Source: Strigops habroptila (lineage: Eukaryota; Chordata; Aves; Psittaciformes; Psittacidae). From it: a stretch of 64,000 bases of DNA. Under the pieces are notes generated by a model that was not told the origin of the DNA, did not search any database, and worked only from the letters and a program-made list of their open reading frames with translations. Made by a program: the position numbers and the translations under genes. Of this stretch, positions 23,801-37,800 are shown piece by piece (the stretch's first letter is position 1; every line of letters starts with the position of its first letter). The stretch spans positions 3,054,906 through 3,118,905 of the forward strand of contig NC_044290.2 of the NCBI RefSeq assembly GCF_004027225.2, in the 5' to 3' direction.

Positions 23801-26800
23801 ATGGCAATCTGGCAGGATGCAGACCATGGAGCAAACTCACCCTTCAGTCCCCTCCTGCTCCCCTCCAAAGTGGGAAGGTTGTGGGGACAAGCCATGGGCT
23901 TAGGTGGCCGGTTGGGACCTCATATGTGGTGGCTCCTGTTGGCTCTGCTGGGGCCCAGCCCAGCTCTTACCACAGCGATGAGATGCCTGTGCATGGCAGA
24001 GCCACTGGTCAGCCCTGGACCATGGACCAGGGCAAGATGAGCAGCACACACAGCCCGAAGCCACAGCTCCACCAGGCACAGGACAAGTGGGGCTCTGGGT
24101 TATGCCCTGGAGGGGTGCAGAGCTGGGAAACACCTTTGAGAAACCAGGGTGCCAATGCAAACCGCTGCCTTCTCCTTTCTTGCTGGCTCAGCAGCCATGA
24201 GCTGATCCTGCCCTGCTCTGCGCAGGGTAAACAGTGCCTGAGGTATGTTGAAACACAGGAGCCTCAAAAGCACATGGTCCAGGGGTCAGGCCAGGCTCTG
24301 TCCCCAAAGCACACAGCTGGGAGAGGGGACACTGAGTGAGCCCCTTGTCCACCCCTGCTGCTCGGAGGGAGGGATGGAGGGAGCCTTGGGATGCCCTCAG
24401 GGCACAGCAAGGTCCTTCTGAGGTTTACCACCCTGAGAGCCAGGTCAGGCCAAGCCCCACAGCACCCAGGGTGCTGCTGCTCAGCCTGGCAGAGGAGCCC
24501 CGGTACCACAGCCCCTGGGCAGGGGCATGGGGGCTGCTGCACCCCCTGGGAGCTGTTTGCCTGCAGGGCCCTGGAGCAAGGGGAGGTGCTCTGAGGTCAC
24601 CTGGGGCTTTTTGCACAACAAAGCCATGGGCTGCTCCTTTATCTTGTTCTCCCTCCCCTATTATCAATTGTTTTTCTGGTCTGACTGGATTTCCCTGCTG
24701 CCACAAAGGGGGAAGGTCCACAAGGGGAGTGAGGAGGGTGAATGAACCCCCCACCCTGCCCCAAACAGCTCTGTAACTGGAAAGCATTAATAGCATCTGG
24801 GTTGTCTGTGACCTGGAGCAGGCACAGCCCCACAGCACCCAGTCAGCCACGGCTGCTCCAGAGTGATGCACCCGCTCCACGCTGGCGCCCAGCTCTGGCT
24901 GCTCTGTCATGGTGTCTTGCCTGGCAAGGAGCAAGGAGTGACAACCTGCATGTGCCACCATGGCACAAGGCTGCCTTGGAGCCGTGGGGCACCAGGTAGG
25001 GTTTGGTGGTGGCTGCCAGCATTAGCAGACACCCCAAGCCCTAGGACATGGTGTCTCCACGCCTGGTCAGCTCAACCTTGCTCCCGCATGTCCCCAAGGT
25101 GCATCCTGGTCCCCCACAGCCCAGCAAGTCCCCATCTGCTTCCTCCTGCTCCGGCCCCAGCCAAGGAGCTACGTGCGTGTGAACATGCAGCAGGACACGG
25201 TCGCTGCATCTGCTAGCAGTGAGCAGTCCCACCACACAAAGGGAAGAGGTGGAACCAAACACAAGATGTAAAGCTCTGCCAGGAAGGTGACACCGTGAGA
25301 GCTCCTGGTGACAAGTGGATTTGTTCCCCACGACAGGGAGTATTTAGAGGCTGTTAACTCCTGGGGAGCCCCAGGAGGAGCCGGGCATGGCTGTAACAAC
25401 ACTCATGGTACTCACCAACAGCTTCCCAATAAAGCAGGGCTGATGCAACAGCAGATTCCAGGCACCGGGTATCGTGCCCACACATGAGGAGGAGCTGCTG
25501 TGTCCAAGGCACCTCTCAGGATGCCAGATCCCACCGCTGGTCCCTCCACTTGTGCTGCCTTCAGCACCACATCACATTGCACGAGCCAAAGCTGCACCTT
25601 TGCAGCTGCAAGAGTGGCATTTGTGGGTACCAAACTCCTCCTGGGCATGTCCCTGCATACCCCAAGGAGCTCCTGGGCCACAATCCTATGGGCAGGCGGG
25701 TGTTATAAAGTGAAGGACCCCGGGGGACAGCGGTGTGATGTAGTGTGGGCAGTGCAGGGCTGTGCCAGCGCTGGGACACGGCCTGTGCCAAACCTGGATG
25801 TGCCAGATGCAGCAGGATGCTGACGGGTCCCTGAACTGGAGCTGCCACCTGGTGGCACTGGGACAATGCTGCCTGCCAGCCACACGGACCTGCCTGGGGA
25901 CATTCGGGGTGGCCCCGCACCATGGCACTGCCTCCGTTCAGCTGCCCTGAGGAGGCTGGGGCTGGGCTGGCATTGCTGCTGTCCCCCTGGGACACTCACC
26001 CAACCCTGAATCCCGGCACTGACCAAGGCTGCTCCAGCTCTTCCTGCTCTCCAAAGGTTCTGCTGCACTGGTTTGTGCCAGGCCAGAAGCTGGCTGGGAA
26101 ATGTCACCTCCAAAGTGGCATTTTGACTTCCTGTGGCTGCTTATGACCTGCTGCTGCAAGCGGGGCTGGCTCTGGTGGACTTGTGCTCCATGGGATGTGT
26201 ATCCATGTGTGCCATGGCAGCCCACAGTGGGACAGGATGCCTCGGTGCAGCGGGGAAGAAGATGACCAAGCCAGAGCTGCTTTTCTGGAGCCACAGAGGA
26301 TGTGGTTTTGAGCTTGCTGGGCAACTCCAGACCACAGCAAAGGCCCTTCTCCAGCCAAGGTTATCCCTGGTAACATCTACCTATGCCAGCTGCATTGGGA
26401 GGAAAGCCTGGAGCAAACAGCCTCCTGGGAAAGTTTCCTTCCCTTGGCTTTGGGAAGCCTCAGAGGAGCTGGGCACTAGGGAAAAGCTCAGGCTGGGGGC
26501 TGCCAGCCCATCCCCAGAGCCTCCTTGCCCACCATGATCCCTTTGCTTGGCAGGACTCAGCCCCATCCCGCTTCCCAGAGGAGACAGAAACAAAAGAGAA
26601 GGAGGGGGAAGGGCCTAAGAGAAACTTCTTCCAACTTCTGGGGAAGAGAAAAGCCCCATTCAGGCAGGAAGAATAGTGTGGAGCCGGTCACTAAGCAACC
26701 CACAGCAATGTGGTACAGCCCAGCCAAGGAGAGCTGGGCAGGGAGAGCCTGCAGGGCCTGGGGACAGGGGACACCAGCCACCACGAGGGGCTGAGACACC

Positions 26801-27431
26801 CAGAGCTCCTGGGAGCAGGAGGTTGTCCTCAGCGGGCTCTGGAGGCTGCCCAGCCTCCATCAGGCTCCCCCTTCACAGGGAGGCTGTTTGCTCCTCAGGT
26901 CTGCTCCAAAGCCCGTGGTTCCTCATGGATCTGGTGTTCACATGGAGCTACATCCACCATTCCTAACACAGAGCATTCCAGATAACTCCCTGCTCCCACG
27001 GTTACTGCAGGGCTTGTATGGGCAGAGCAGCCAAACACAGGCTACAGCCCCTCCGAAATAAACCCAATTCTTCATGTAGATTATCAATGGGGACGGGGTT
27101 GTCCTTTGCAAACAAGCTTAGTGAGACATGAGAAACTGCCTGACCTCTCTGGAGCACAAGGGATAACAGGACAAAGGAAAAGAGGCCTGACAAACCCTGC
27201 TGACAAGCCGTGCCCAAGCGCCTCTGGGAGCCCAGGGGACACTGCTGCCCCGGGCGGGATGCTGCGGGAAAGGAAAACCACCCACAGCCAGAGCAGGTCC
27301 ACTGGGACCAGGAAATGTGCAGCTGGGCCCCAGCCCAGAGCCTGAGGAGCCCAAGGAGCTGCACTGGACCTGCCTGGACACTGGGAGGAGCTTTTGCCTC
27401 CATGGTATCATAGGGCAAAATCAGAGACTCC

Positions 27432-27590
27432 CACAGAATCCCAGCATCATTGGGGTTGGAGGGACCTGTGGAGATCATCCAGTGCAACCCCCTGCCAGGG
27501 CAGGGCCACGCAGAGCAGGTCCCACAGGAGCGTGTCCGGGCGGGTTTGGAATGTCTGCAGAGACTTCACACCCCCTGCGCAGCCAGTCCT
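27432..27590 (-). repeat. CR1 LINE 3' fragment, older subfamily
   Basis: Antisense CR1 end with 'cacagaatcccagcatcatt', 'ggttggagggacctgtggag' and 'caaccccctgccagggcagg'. It is more diverged from the other copies and belongs to a different CR1 subfamily. The left edge is clear and the right edge approximate. Confidence 0.78.
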
Positions 27591-27907
27591 TCATGCATTT
27601 GTCTCCAGCATCAGATGTACTTGTAGAACAGTTGCTGGGACACGGACAAACTTGCCAGGTTTACCCACTTCCTCGGGAGGTGTTTGGCTAGTGCTGATCC
27701 CTGTCCTGGGATAGCAACGGGAACCAGGGGGGGATACTCAGGTATGTCCACACAAGCTGCAGAGGTATTCTCATTAACGGTCAGTCCTGCCCTTTCCTGG
27801 CTTCATCCACCACTCTTCTCAGCCTTTAAGCACCAGCTCTGGACACACACGGAATAACACAACCCACAGGGCTACAAGGAAAAATCAGTCTGGCCCAAGT
27901 AGTGCCA

Positions 27908-27913
27908 TTTATT
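27908..27913 (-). terminator. poly(A) signal, probable end of ST6GALNAC1
   Basis: A minus-strand AATAAA hexamer about 980 bases past the ST6GALNAC1 stop codon. It is the first clear canonical signal I noticed downstream of the stop, so the transcript likely ends near 27890. Confidence 0.5.
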
Positions 27914-28893
27914 TTGTTTGCACAAGTCCTTTCAGCAGCCAACACACTGCAGCTTTGCTGAGCACAACTGGGCTCATCTCAGCACGATGGGGACAGGCTC
28001 TCTAGCCAGCAGCAAGGATGGACAGCATCCATCCCTGGACTTGGAGAGCTCCTACCTCTCCTGGCAAAAGGACAAACACAGTGCTCCTGGCACAGTGGGA
28101 GCCAAGTGTGCCAAAGCCCAGCCAAGCAAGGACTTGGCACAGCAGGACTCGAAATTCCCAAGTTCTGGAGCTAGGGGAGCCCCAGAGCAAGAGACACCAG
28201 GTCTGGCACCCCTGCTGCACCATGGAGAGCATTTACCTGCCCTGGAAGTGATGAGGGTGCTCCTTTGGAGGTGTCATCATGAGGCCACACTAGGAAGCAG
28301 AAGTGAAATGCATCCTCTCTCATATTAGTCACCTGGAAGTATCCATCCATCCTTTCTATCTGCATGGAGTAGAGTGAGAGCAGCACTCCAGGAATTAAGT
28401 CAACCTGAGACAGGATCTGTGCATCCACTGGCTGCTGAGGGAGCTTGCCCAGACAACACACCCAGCTCCAAGATAGGCACCACTCATGGAGAGGATCACC
28501 CAGAACAGAAGTAGCCCCAGCCTGAGGAGCATCTCCTTGCAAACAGACAAAACCTGGATGAAGATGCATTCTATGACTCTATGACACTGGACCACATGCT
28601 ACCCAGATTCACCCTGGAATCTTCTCTCCCAATACCAGGGCCTACAACCACCAGCAACAGTCCTGCAGCACAGCCAGGTGGGACTTCTTTGGTGGTGTGC
28701 TACATTTTCTTGCTGTTCTCCTGGTCTGCAGCATTTGTTCATTTGTAGAAGCATTGTGAGAGAACAGAGGAGACAAGTATCTTTGTGGGCATGAAAAGTG
28801 CCTGGAAGCCCAGACCTAACCTTGGCTCTGGTGGTCCTCTTCTATTCCCAGAGAGGTGGTAAGATTCCCCAGGCAATGGCCCTTAGCACACAA

Positions 28894-31800
28894 TCAGGAT
28901 CTCTGGTAAAGCTTCATGACGTTCTCATCGTGAAGCTTCTTCCACACCTGCTTCTCCAGGTTGAAGTCATGGTTGGTGTAGAAAATCAGACGTTTCCAGT
29001 CCTTGTCATAGTAGTGATCTGAGTACTTCTCGTGCCCCTCCGTGATGTAGCCATAGGCACTCACCTGGGAAAGATGGAGGGCTCACTGAGGAGAGGCAGC
29101 AAGTGGAGCACAGGACACATTTCCCAAAAGGAGAGGGAGCACAGGACAGATGTTATTCGGGGCTCCTCTGGGTGATGCTGCATGGGGGTGTCCAGAAGGA
29201 CCAGACTACAAACACTGGCTCCAGAGATCCTGCTGTCCTCTCCCTAGGATGCAGGGTGGCTCTCAGCAGGCTTCACAACCTCTATGTGAACCATCTTGGA
29301 GCTGTTTCTCTTCAATCTGCTCCTCCACAGCTGACAAGAACCTATATACTCCCAAGGCAGGTGGTAAGCAGGGTTGGAGCCTGCTCTACCCTCTCTCCTG
29401 CCTCCCCTTCCAGACAGCACTGAGTGCAAGAAGCACCGTGCCCTTACCTGATCACAGAGGTGGAGGGCAGTCAGCAGCAGGAAGGCCCCTGTTGTGGGTC
29501 TGTAGAGCCTCCAGTAGGGCTTTTCCAGAGTTTTAGATTTCAAAAACCTGCAGCAGGAGAGCAGAAAGCACAGAGCACTTGCTGGGGCTGGTGGTTCAAG
29601 TCAGGCACATCTTGTTCCCTTGGGTGGCTTCTTCCCTCCCTGCAGCACTGTGGGGCCATACAAGGCATTTCAGGCAACCCACGAGCATGCCCACACGTGT
29701 GGGTACTGCTGCATGGGCAGTAAAGCATAAGGCCAGCCTAGAATGCTTCATCACCTGCACTGCAACCTAAGCCCTGCTCTGCCCCAGCTTTATGGAAGTG
29801 GGAGGTCTTGGGGCAGTGAGGATAAAGAGGGGGATCTAGTATGTTAAAGCCCATTCTTAAATCTGTCTTTTGCCTTGCAGTGCAGAAGTGGCTTTGAAGC
29901 TCACTAATATACCCTGCTCCCCATCCACATTTAGGGGTGAAACAAGGCATAGGAAAGGTGCCGAGGCAGGTCACAAATCCCACTAGGAGCTGCGGTGGTT
30001 TATGCCAGCAGTTTAGGAAGGTAGGAGCCCACAGCAAGGCAAAAATAGCATTAGAGTCCTCTTGGCCTTGGAAAGGAAAGCAGGGAGGTGCAAACCATCT
30101 GGCACTGCATTTGCCTTCTCTCAGAGAAGGCATAACAGCTCTCAAGGAGACTGAAGGGTAAACACAGCCAAAGCAGGGCACCACAGGAGCTCCTCCTGCA
30201 TCTCTTGGTCACGTGTGGCCCACGACTGGCAGATCTGCCAGGAGGCTTGTGAAAAGGCTTAGACATGCAAAGAACAGCCCGGGCAAGCAAATGGGATACT
30301 GAGGAAGTGCCTGTTACGGTGTTTGAGGGCACAACCAACCTGCCAAGTCAAGAACAGAGCTTGAGAGAGGAGAGCTCTTACAGAGCCTTCCTCCAAGGTG
30401 CTTAGCAATGGGGAACAGGAAAGGTTGGTCCTGAATTCTGGCACTTTGGCAACACCTCCCACATCTGAAGTTGCCATTTGCATCAATTTTGGGATGCAGA
30501 AAGACAAACTATCCTATGGCTGTTGCTTCTCCAGATGCTGGATGTCTACCCACCACTACCACCCCACTTCGGCACCCCAGAGAACTCTACCTGATGGCAC
30601 ACTGGTGAAGCTTACCCCCAGCCTGCTGGTGTGGCTAAGCTGCACTTACAAGGGAGTGAGCTGGGAGAAGAGAGCCCAGAGATGGTGCTGGCCAGGAATA
30701 ATAAGCCAGTGACAGAGCACATAACCCCCAGCTCACCTGTTCTTTGTGTATCTGAGGAAATCAGGGTGAACCACCAGGTATCTGTCCATCGTGAAACCTT
30801 CCTCAAATCTCTCCCGGGGCCTCTGCCTAAGGACAGGAATGGGGAGACTCAGGACAAGCTCCTATATTTCACCACAGCTGGAAAGCACCAGCCCTGGTAC
30901 ACTTGGTGATAACAGCAGAACCACAAACACTTCAGTTAGTCTGTATCATTCCTCAGACCATGACCAGGCTTCCACAACCTGTGTGCATTACAGAGGAAGA
31001 GATCAGGGAGGAGAGGCAAGAACAGAAGACAGGAACATCAAAAGCATGTGTGTACATAGACAAGAATTGGTGAAACCAGGCCTTCATCCACGAGTAGGCC
31101 ACCGTGTACGGACACCAGACCAGACAACAGCATGTGTTAATCCCAGAGGACCACAAAGCTTTCTCCAAGCTTTGGCCACACATCATTGAAATCAGCTACT
31201 TCTGGGAAGGAGGTGTATTGGTTACAGCAGTGCTCAGGGCTGTGGAGAAGGAAGACACTTCTCTGGACATTAACCTGGCCTTCTCCTGGCCTGCACCTCA
31301 GCAGGGCTAAGCACTGTGGGGAGGAGAAGGGCACAACAGAGAGCTCCACACTGTGGAGGTAGAGGTGGGGTTAGTTTGTTTTACCCGTAGTGGTTCAAGA
31401 ATCCTTCCCTGATGTTCTTGTTCAGCAAAAGAGCTTTCAGCCACTCGTAGTCTCTAGCTCCCTCCAGGAAGTGAATGTATCTGACATGCTAAGAAACAAG
31501 TGAGCATCGGTGAGCAGCACAAGAGACAGATATCCCTTAAAAACAAGCAGCAAGCAGGCATCCAGGCTCACTGAGCTGCTCAGACCCACATCTTCAGTCT
31601 GCAGCTTTTAACTATGCCACAGAAGCAGAATGGAGAAAACATCTAATGTGCAACTACTTGCACATGCCAAAAGACTGGGGCAGGGCTGACGCAGGTTCCC
31701 ACTGCAAATACTCACTCAGAGCCACCCCAATGCAGGCTCCCACTGAGCTAAAGTGTTGGCTCAGCCCCTTTGCTCCTCATGCATGGCAAGATCAGAACCG

Positions 31801-34800
31801 AAGGCCACAGACTAATAGCATCCCATCAAAGCTGTGCATGCAGATAGCATGGACCTGACTTACTTTTCCCCATGGGATGTTGCTGAAGCCTCTGTGTCCC
31901 AAAATCTGGAGAGACGACACCAGGGAGTAGGCTGTGAATCCATAAAAGGATGTTTTTGTTCCCACATCTTTTTCATAACCTTTGATCACAGCCCCACTCA
32001 CCCTAGCCAAGGGAATCAAACAGAGAGGCAGAGTTAGCAGGTGAGCAAACCCTTGCATCCATGTTCCTAACAGGAAAAGACAGCATCAGTCTGGAAGAAG
32101 GGAGGATTAGGCCCATTTTGAGCTACACCTCTTGATCTGCAGGAGAGCCCCTGCTTTGGAGATGGCTCTTGATGGCTCATCTATGAATCCTACGCTCTTC
32201 CTGTGTGTTTAGGAACTTTCCAATTTCTTTTTGGTTTTCCATCAGTCATGTTGGCACCTGAGAGCCAGTGAAGTGATCCAGCTGCAGTTATGTGCTAGCC
32301 AGAATAAGCTGGCTGTGTATCTTCTGAGAAGGAAGCCTGCCTTACCGGAAGACGTAGTGATGGGAGTCAATCTCCTGGCCCATCCCAGAGTTATTCAGTA
32401 TTCCTCCATTCCCCACGACAGCACAGCTGATGCATGTTGGCTTGCTGCTGGTGCCGTTGGCCAGGAGCAGCTGCTGGTGGGGATTTGAGGGCAGCAGGGA
32501 CATCACCTCCTTCACCACTATGAAGCAAACAGGGTGTAGAGTTAGCATCAAGAACCTTCGGGATGGACATAGTGAAACCACCAGATCCAGCTAGCCTGAT
32601 GCCTCTGACAGGGAGATGCTGCAAACCCTCCAGCTACTTGGCATAAGGTCCCTGTTGGAAGTTTGATGGTCCCATCCTGACATGCCCTGAGGGACTCACA
32701 TGAATAATTCAGCTCCATGAAGCCATAGGGAGGTGCAAAATGCTCCAGGCGGTCCCATTCACTGTCACTGAAGTATCTCTTGTCTGCGAAGAGCATGATG
32801 TTGGGCAGGAAAAGATCTCGCAACCAGTCAGACTTGGCAGCTTTGGCCTTCACTGATTCAGAGCAGGTCTTGCAAAAACCAAAAAGAAAACAATAAGGAC
32901 TGATTAGCATGGAGCTGATAAAGCTGAGTGAGCGCCGGTGCTTGTGGCACTGGGGGTGAGGATGGGAAAGCAGCAGAGAAACTCCAGTGGTACATCCCCC
33001 CTTCCCCTCAGCGTCCCCATCACTGGGAACATAATTTCAACATTACATCAATATCTAGCTGGTGGAAAGTCACCTACGAGGAACTGAAGTGACTCCAGGT
33101 CTCTGAGACTTCCCTCTTCAGAACAACATACCTGTGATGCTCGTGTTTTACTGGCTTTGGGCCTCACTAACTGATGCACATTAATATAACAGGTCTATTA
33201 ATGTAATAGGTCTAACCTAAATACACCAAATAAAGCCAGCAGCTCCTGCTGGCTACATACCTCACAGGGCCCTGGCCTCAGAGCACACATAAGCAAACAC
33301 AACGAGGAACATGTGAGATCAAATCACCACTATTACTCCCTTTAAAGATACAAGAAAGCGTGCAAACAACTTGTTCAGTGTCATAAATGAATCACAGAGA
33401 AGCGCGTGGCTGAGAAGGGAATCCCAGCCAGCTTCTCCTCTCTAACAAAAGGGTCTCATTGTAGCTGGCAGGAGTTAGGCTGTGAGCGCAGATGAAGAGC
33501 AATCAACTCCACTTTGTAGCCTTTCTTGTACATCTTTCCTTCATAGCTACTGCAATAGCTACTGAAAGACAAAGCAGGAGACCAAGTGGACTCCCTGCCC
33601 AGCTCAAATCCCCAGCACTGACCAGACTGCATTGCCAAAGCCTTGTTGTGCTCCACAGCTGACCTGGCTTCTCTGCTATGGGTGAGGATGACAACCCGGC
33701 CACAGCCTGAGGAGACGGCCCTCGTTCTGCCTGTCACAACAGGAGTGCAGTGAGAACACTGGGGAGGGTTTCATGCTGGCATCATTTCAATTGCAGCACA
33801 TTTCACGTCCAGAGACAGGGACATTCCCTTCCTACTCAAGCTGTACTTTGTACTGTCCAAGGCTTTGTACTTCTTGTTCCTCCACAGCTAGGCTTGATCA
33901 ATACCAGAGGAACTAGGGAAAAGCCTGATCATGTAGGAAACGAAGGAGGTGGGGGTGCTTCTAGTCACTTGTCTCTGCAGAATTAGCCATCAGGTTGGGA
34001 GTGAGACCCAACATGTGATCCACAGACTCACTAAAGACCCTTCTGTGCATATCTTCTCTCTTCCATCCTAAGGAAGGGCTTTCCCCCTGCTCTGCTGTTC
34101 TGCACACCCAGATGCTCTGCAGCCTCAGTGCTGGATGTTCTCTGCTGCCCGCTGTGAACTGCTGCCTCTCATTTCTCTGCCAGCTCCTGCTCTGCGCTTC
34201 TGAGGTGGTTGCACGTGCTCTGCAGCTCATCAGATGTGAAGATGGGAACATCTGGCAAATGGTGAGCAGGATCCTGGTGACCTAATCCCACTGTGTCTAC
34301 AGGCAGTAACACTGGGCAGGAGGGGTGAGGTACCGTTTCATGCAGCATACACACGCTTAGCCATGTAATTCACCCACTCCCATGTGTGGGTGCCTCGAGA
34401 CCATGGGGAGCCCAGGAAGAAGGATCTGCACCACAGACTGGATCATCTGCCAGTGACTCAGTGAGGCTGGGCCAGGTCACAAGCTCAGGCCTTTAACAGC
34501 CAAGTTCCGCATGTAACAGTCACAGATCTTTGGAAAACAGAGGTGTCCCTGGAGGGCTGCTCCTCTCAAGAGGCCACACTGCAGCCATCAGCAGAGGAAT
34601 GGCTTGCACTGCCAAAAGGGGTGATGGGGAACAACGTGAAAGCACCACAAGGGAGGGAGAACTCAAAACTGAAACATCAAACCAGTAAAACTCATACATA
34701 ACGGCTGAGGGACCTGGGGGGGTTTAGTCTGGAGAAGAGAAGGCTCAGGGGGGACCTTCTCGCTCTCTGCAACTGCCTGACAGGAGGATGGAGCCAGGAG

Positions 34801-37800
34801 GGGGCTGGTCTCTGCTCCCAAGGAACAAGGGATGGGACAAGAGGAAACGGCCTCAAGCTGCACCAGGGCAGGTTTAGATGGAGCTGAGGAACAATTCCTT
34901 CCCCAGAGGGTGCTCAGGCATTGGAACAGGCTGCCCAGGGCAGGGCTGGAGTCACCGTCCCTGCAAGTGTTCACACACCGTGTAGCCGAGGCCTCAGTGC
35001 CATGGGTTAGTGGTGGCCTTGGCAGTGCTGGGGAGCGGTTGGACTGGATGAGCTTAAAGGTCTTTTCCAACCTCACTGATTCCATGATCCACGTGTCTCC
35101 AGGGCACCCTGGAGTTGGGGAATGGGATTAAACTTTCAAGAGTAGCCCCTGCTCCACTGGGAGAGGTCTGAGCAGAAGGACATGGTGCCTGCAGCCCTCA
35201 CAGTCCCCTGGAGCAACATTGACATTGCCCCTAGTGCCACCACAGTAACATGTGGCAATGCTGGAAGATGGTGGCACTGAGACTTTAAAAAGGCAAATGA
35301 CTCATCTAAGTGCACTGAGCTAGAACAGGCACTCCTGCCTTCTGCCTACACCCTCCCTCCTCTCTGAGCACAAGCAGTGTGTAAAGGCCACTTACACCCA
35401 TGTATAAAGACCCTCCTCACTCTAAAGAGGGCTACCTGCCTGTCCAAGCCTTCCAGAAATAATATTTCCAGGGAAAACTGCTCTGGGTAAGCATTACAAA
35501 GAATTATCAGCATAAGATGGGGGACAGAGACAGTACTGTGCACCACCACCAGCCCCAGCTGCTTGCTGAGAACTTTGCTGTAGTTTACGACTCCCCCAAA
35601 GGCCCCCGTTCCTGGGCCTGAGTAATCATGAGATGCTCAAATTTCATTTTAAATTAGTTCCAAACCCTCACAGCTGCAAAGGAAAGGTCAAAAATATGGT
35701 CAGAATAAGAATTCAGTGCAAAAACAGAGCAGAAACCAGGCTTCCAACTCCATGGCTGTTAAGACAACCTGATGGTGGGCACCACACTTACTTTTGGAAG
35801 CTCACATCAGTAATACAACCTACACAGGCAGAGGTGATCCCAAGAACACAACAACGCTCCCAACAAACAGGATCTGTAAAGAAACTTTAAATCTATAGGT
35901 GTGCAAGTGCTACTTGACAGGTACAACTGTATCATTTGAGGTTCTCAGTTTTACCTCTACTGTGCTGACCAGGCCTTCAGGAACAAAGAGGAACAAAGCA
36001 AGATGTGCCGAATGCCAGATGTGATCTGAATTATTTGCTCTGTGGTGCTGATGATTTGATGCATAGCGAGAAAATCCTAGCTAGCAACCCAACATGCTGG
36101 GACCATCTGAGTTGTGGAGCTCTGGATGGGGAAAGAATGTGCCTGCTCCCTATGGACGTCTACATCTGGGATGGAAAAGGTGAATTGCAACACCTGAGAA
36201 AGACTCTCCTCTTGTTGATAGTAAACCACAAGAACAGTAAAAGAAGTTACTTTTTAACCATCATTTCTCCATGGGGCACACCTACACATAGTTGAATTTT
36301 TGCCAATATTGACAGAAAACATTAAAAATGGGAACATTCCCCACCCTACTGTCTCCAAAGCAGGCAGGTACATGCTTAACCAAGCCTCATTTCACCCTTT
36401 TTCTTTGACGTTAGTTTGACTTTAGTACAAGTGACTAACAAAGCCTCCTGTGCCCCTGCTCACCGTCACTGCCAGCATCATCCTTCACCGCCCAGCCCAG
36501 CACAAGTGTCACTGCTGCCAAAGCTTGTGACTTGCTTTGGTACGTATGTGCTTGGGTGAACAGGCGCAGGGGGACATTCCTCCTCCTGTTCCCTCACCAT
36601 GACCCTCCTTGTTTTCTTTAGCTGGACGGCATAAAACAAAGATCAAGGCAGTAAAGAGCTTCTGCCTTAGATCTAACCTGAACTTCCCCTGTTTCAGTTT
36701 GAACCCATCACCCCTTGTCCTATCACTACAGTCCCTGATGAAGGTCCCTCTCCAGCATCCTTGTAGCCCCCTTCAGACACTGGAAGCTGCTCTGAGGTCT
36801 CCACGCAGCTTCTCTTCTCCAGGCTGAACAGCCCCAATGTTCTCAGCCTGTCTCCATACAGGAGGTGCTCCAGCCCCTGAGCATCCTCGTGGCCTCTTCT
36901 GGACTTGCTCCAACAGCTCCATGCAATGCTCCAAGTGGGGTCTCACAAGAGCAGAGCAGAGGGGCAGGATCACCTCCTTTGACCTGCTGCTCATGCTCCT
37001 TTTGGTCTGGTGTGAGGTGTCCCTGCCCGTGGCAGAGGGTTGGAACTGGATGATCTTAAAGCCCTTTCCAACCCAAACCATTCTGTGGTTCTGTGAAATC
37101 TGAGGACTGTAAACCTGAGTCTTCATAGGAATGCAGATGTTCAGTTTCCCAGGTGAGAAACGGGACACCTCTAGGAATACTGCCATTTAGTGCCAGACAC
37201 CTGGCGCCTGCCCACAGGCATCACAAGGCTGTGACACAACTCCTCAGGTTGCCACATCACACGGAACACCTATGCTGCACTGCGTGCCTGAGCTCCCTAT
37301 GCCCCTACAAGGCATCTAAGTGTGGGACCACCTTGTAGCACCTCAAGAAGGACAGACGCACCTGATCCCCTGATGCACCTGAGCTCCAAACAGGCCTGCT
37401 TGGGCTGACTTTCAAAGGAACCCATGGAAAGGTGGGCAACTGCATGAAGTTCCCAAACTGCAGGATGGTGGAGGACTGCCCAGCCTGAGTCATACATATA
37501 AAGTCTGCCCCTCTGGGTTCAAACAGCATCTACACACCAGTGAGTTGACCTACCAGCTCAGAGATCAGCCTCAACTGCAAAGGGCTCACATGCCCAGGGC
37601 ACAAGCAGACAAGGTGGTCACCAGGGAGGCATCATTCTTGGTGAACGCACACGGCCATCGCACCTACCGATGGTGGAGACGAGCTGTCCAGCAGGTACTG
37701 GTCCTCAAAATCCCACCGCGGCTCTGACTTGAAGTCAGCAGCCCTCAGCTGCTTCTTCTCTGTCAGCTGCTTCTTCTCTGTCAGCTGCTTCTTCTCTGTC

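Larger units (their letters stand above)
22491..27890. other. intergenic region between ST6GALNAC2 and ST6GALNAC1
   Basis: Besides the CR1 pieces at 23597-23800 and 27432-27590, no exon with conserved protein and good splice sites was found. It should hold distal regulatory DNA of ST6GALNAC2, but I recognise no specific site. Confidence 0.45.

Noticed and set aside
23395-24339. 314-codon plus-strand open frame
   Set aside because: It includes a CR1 3' end and otherwise unrecognised sequence, with no splice or codon evidence.
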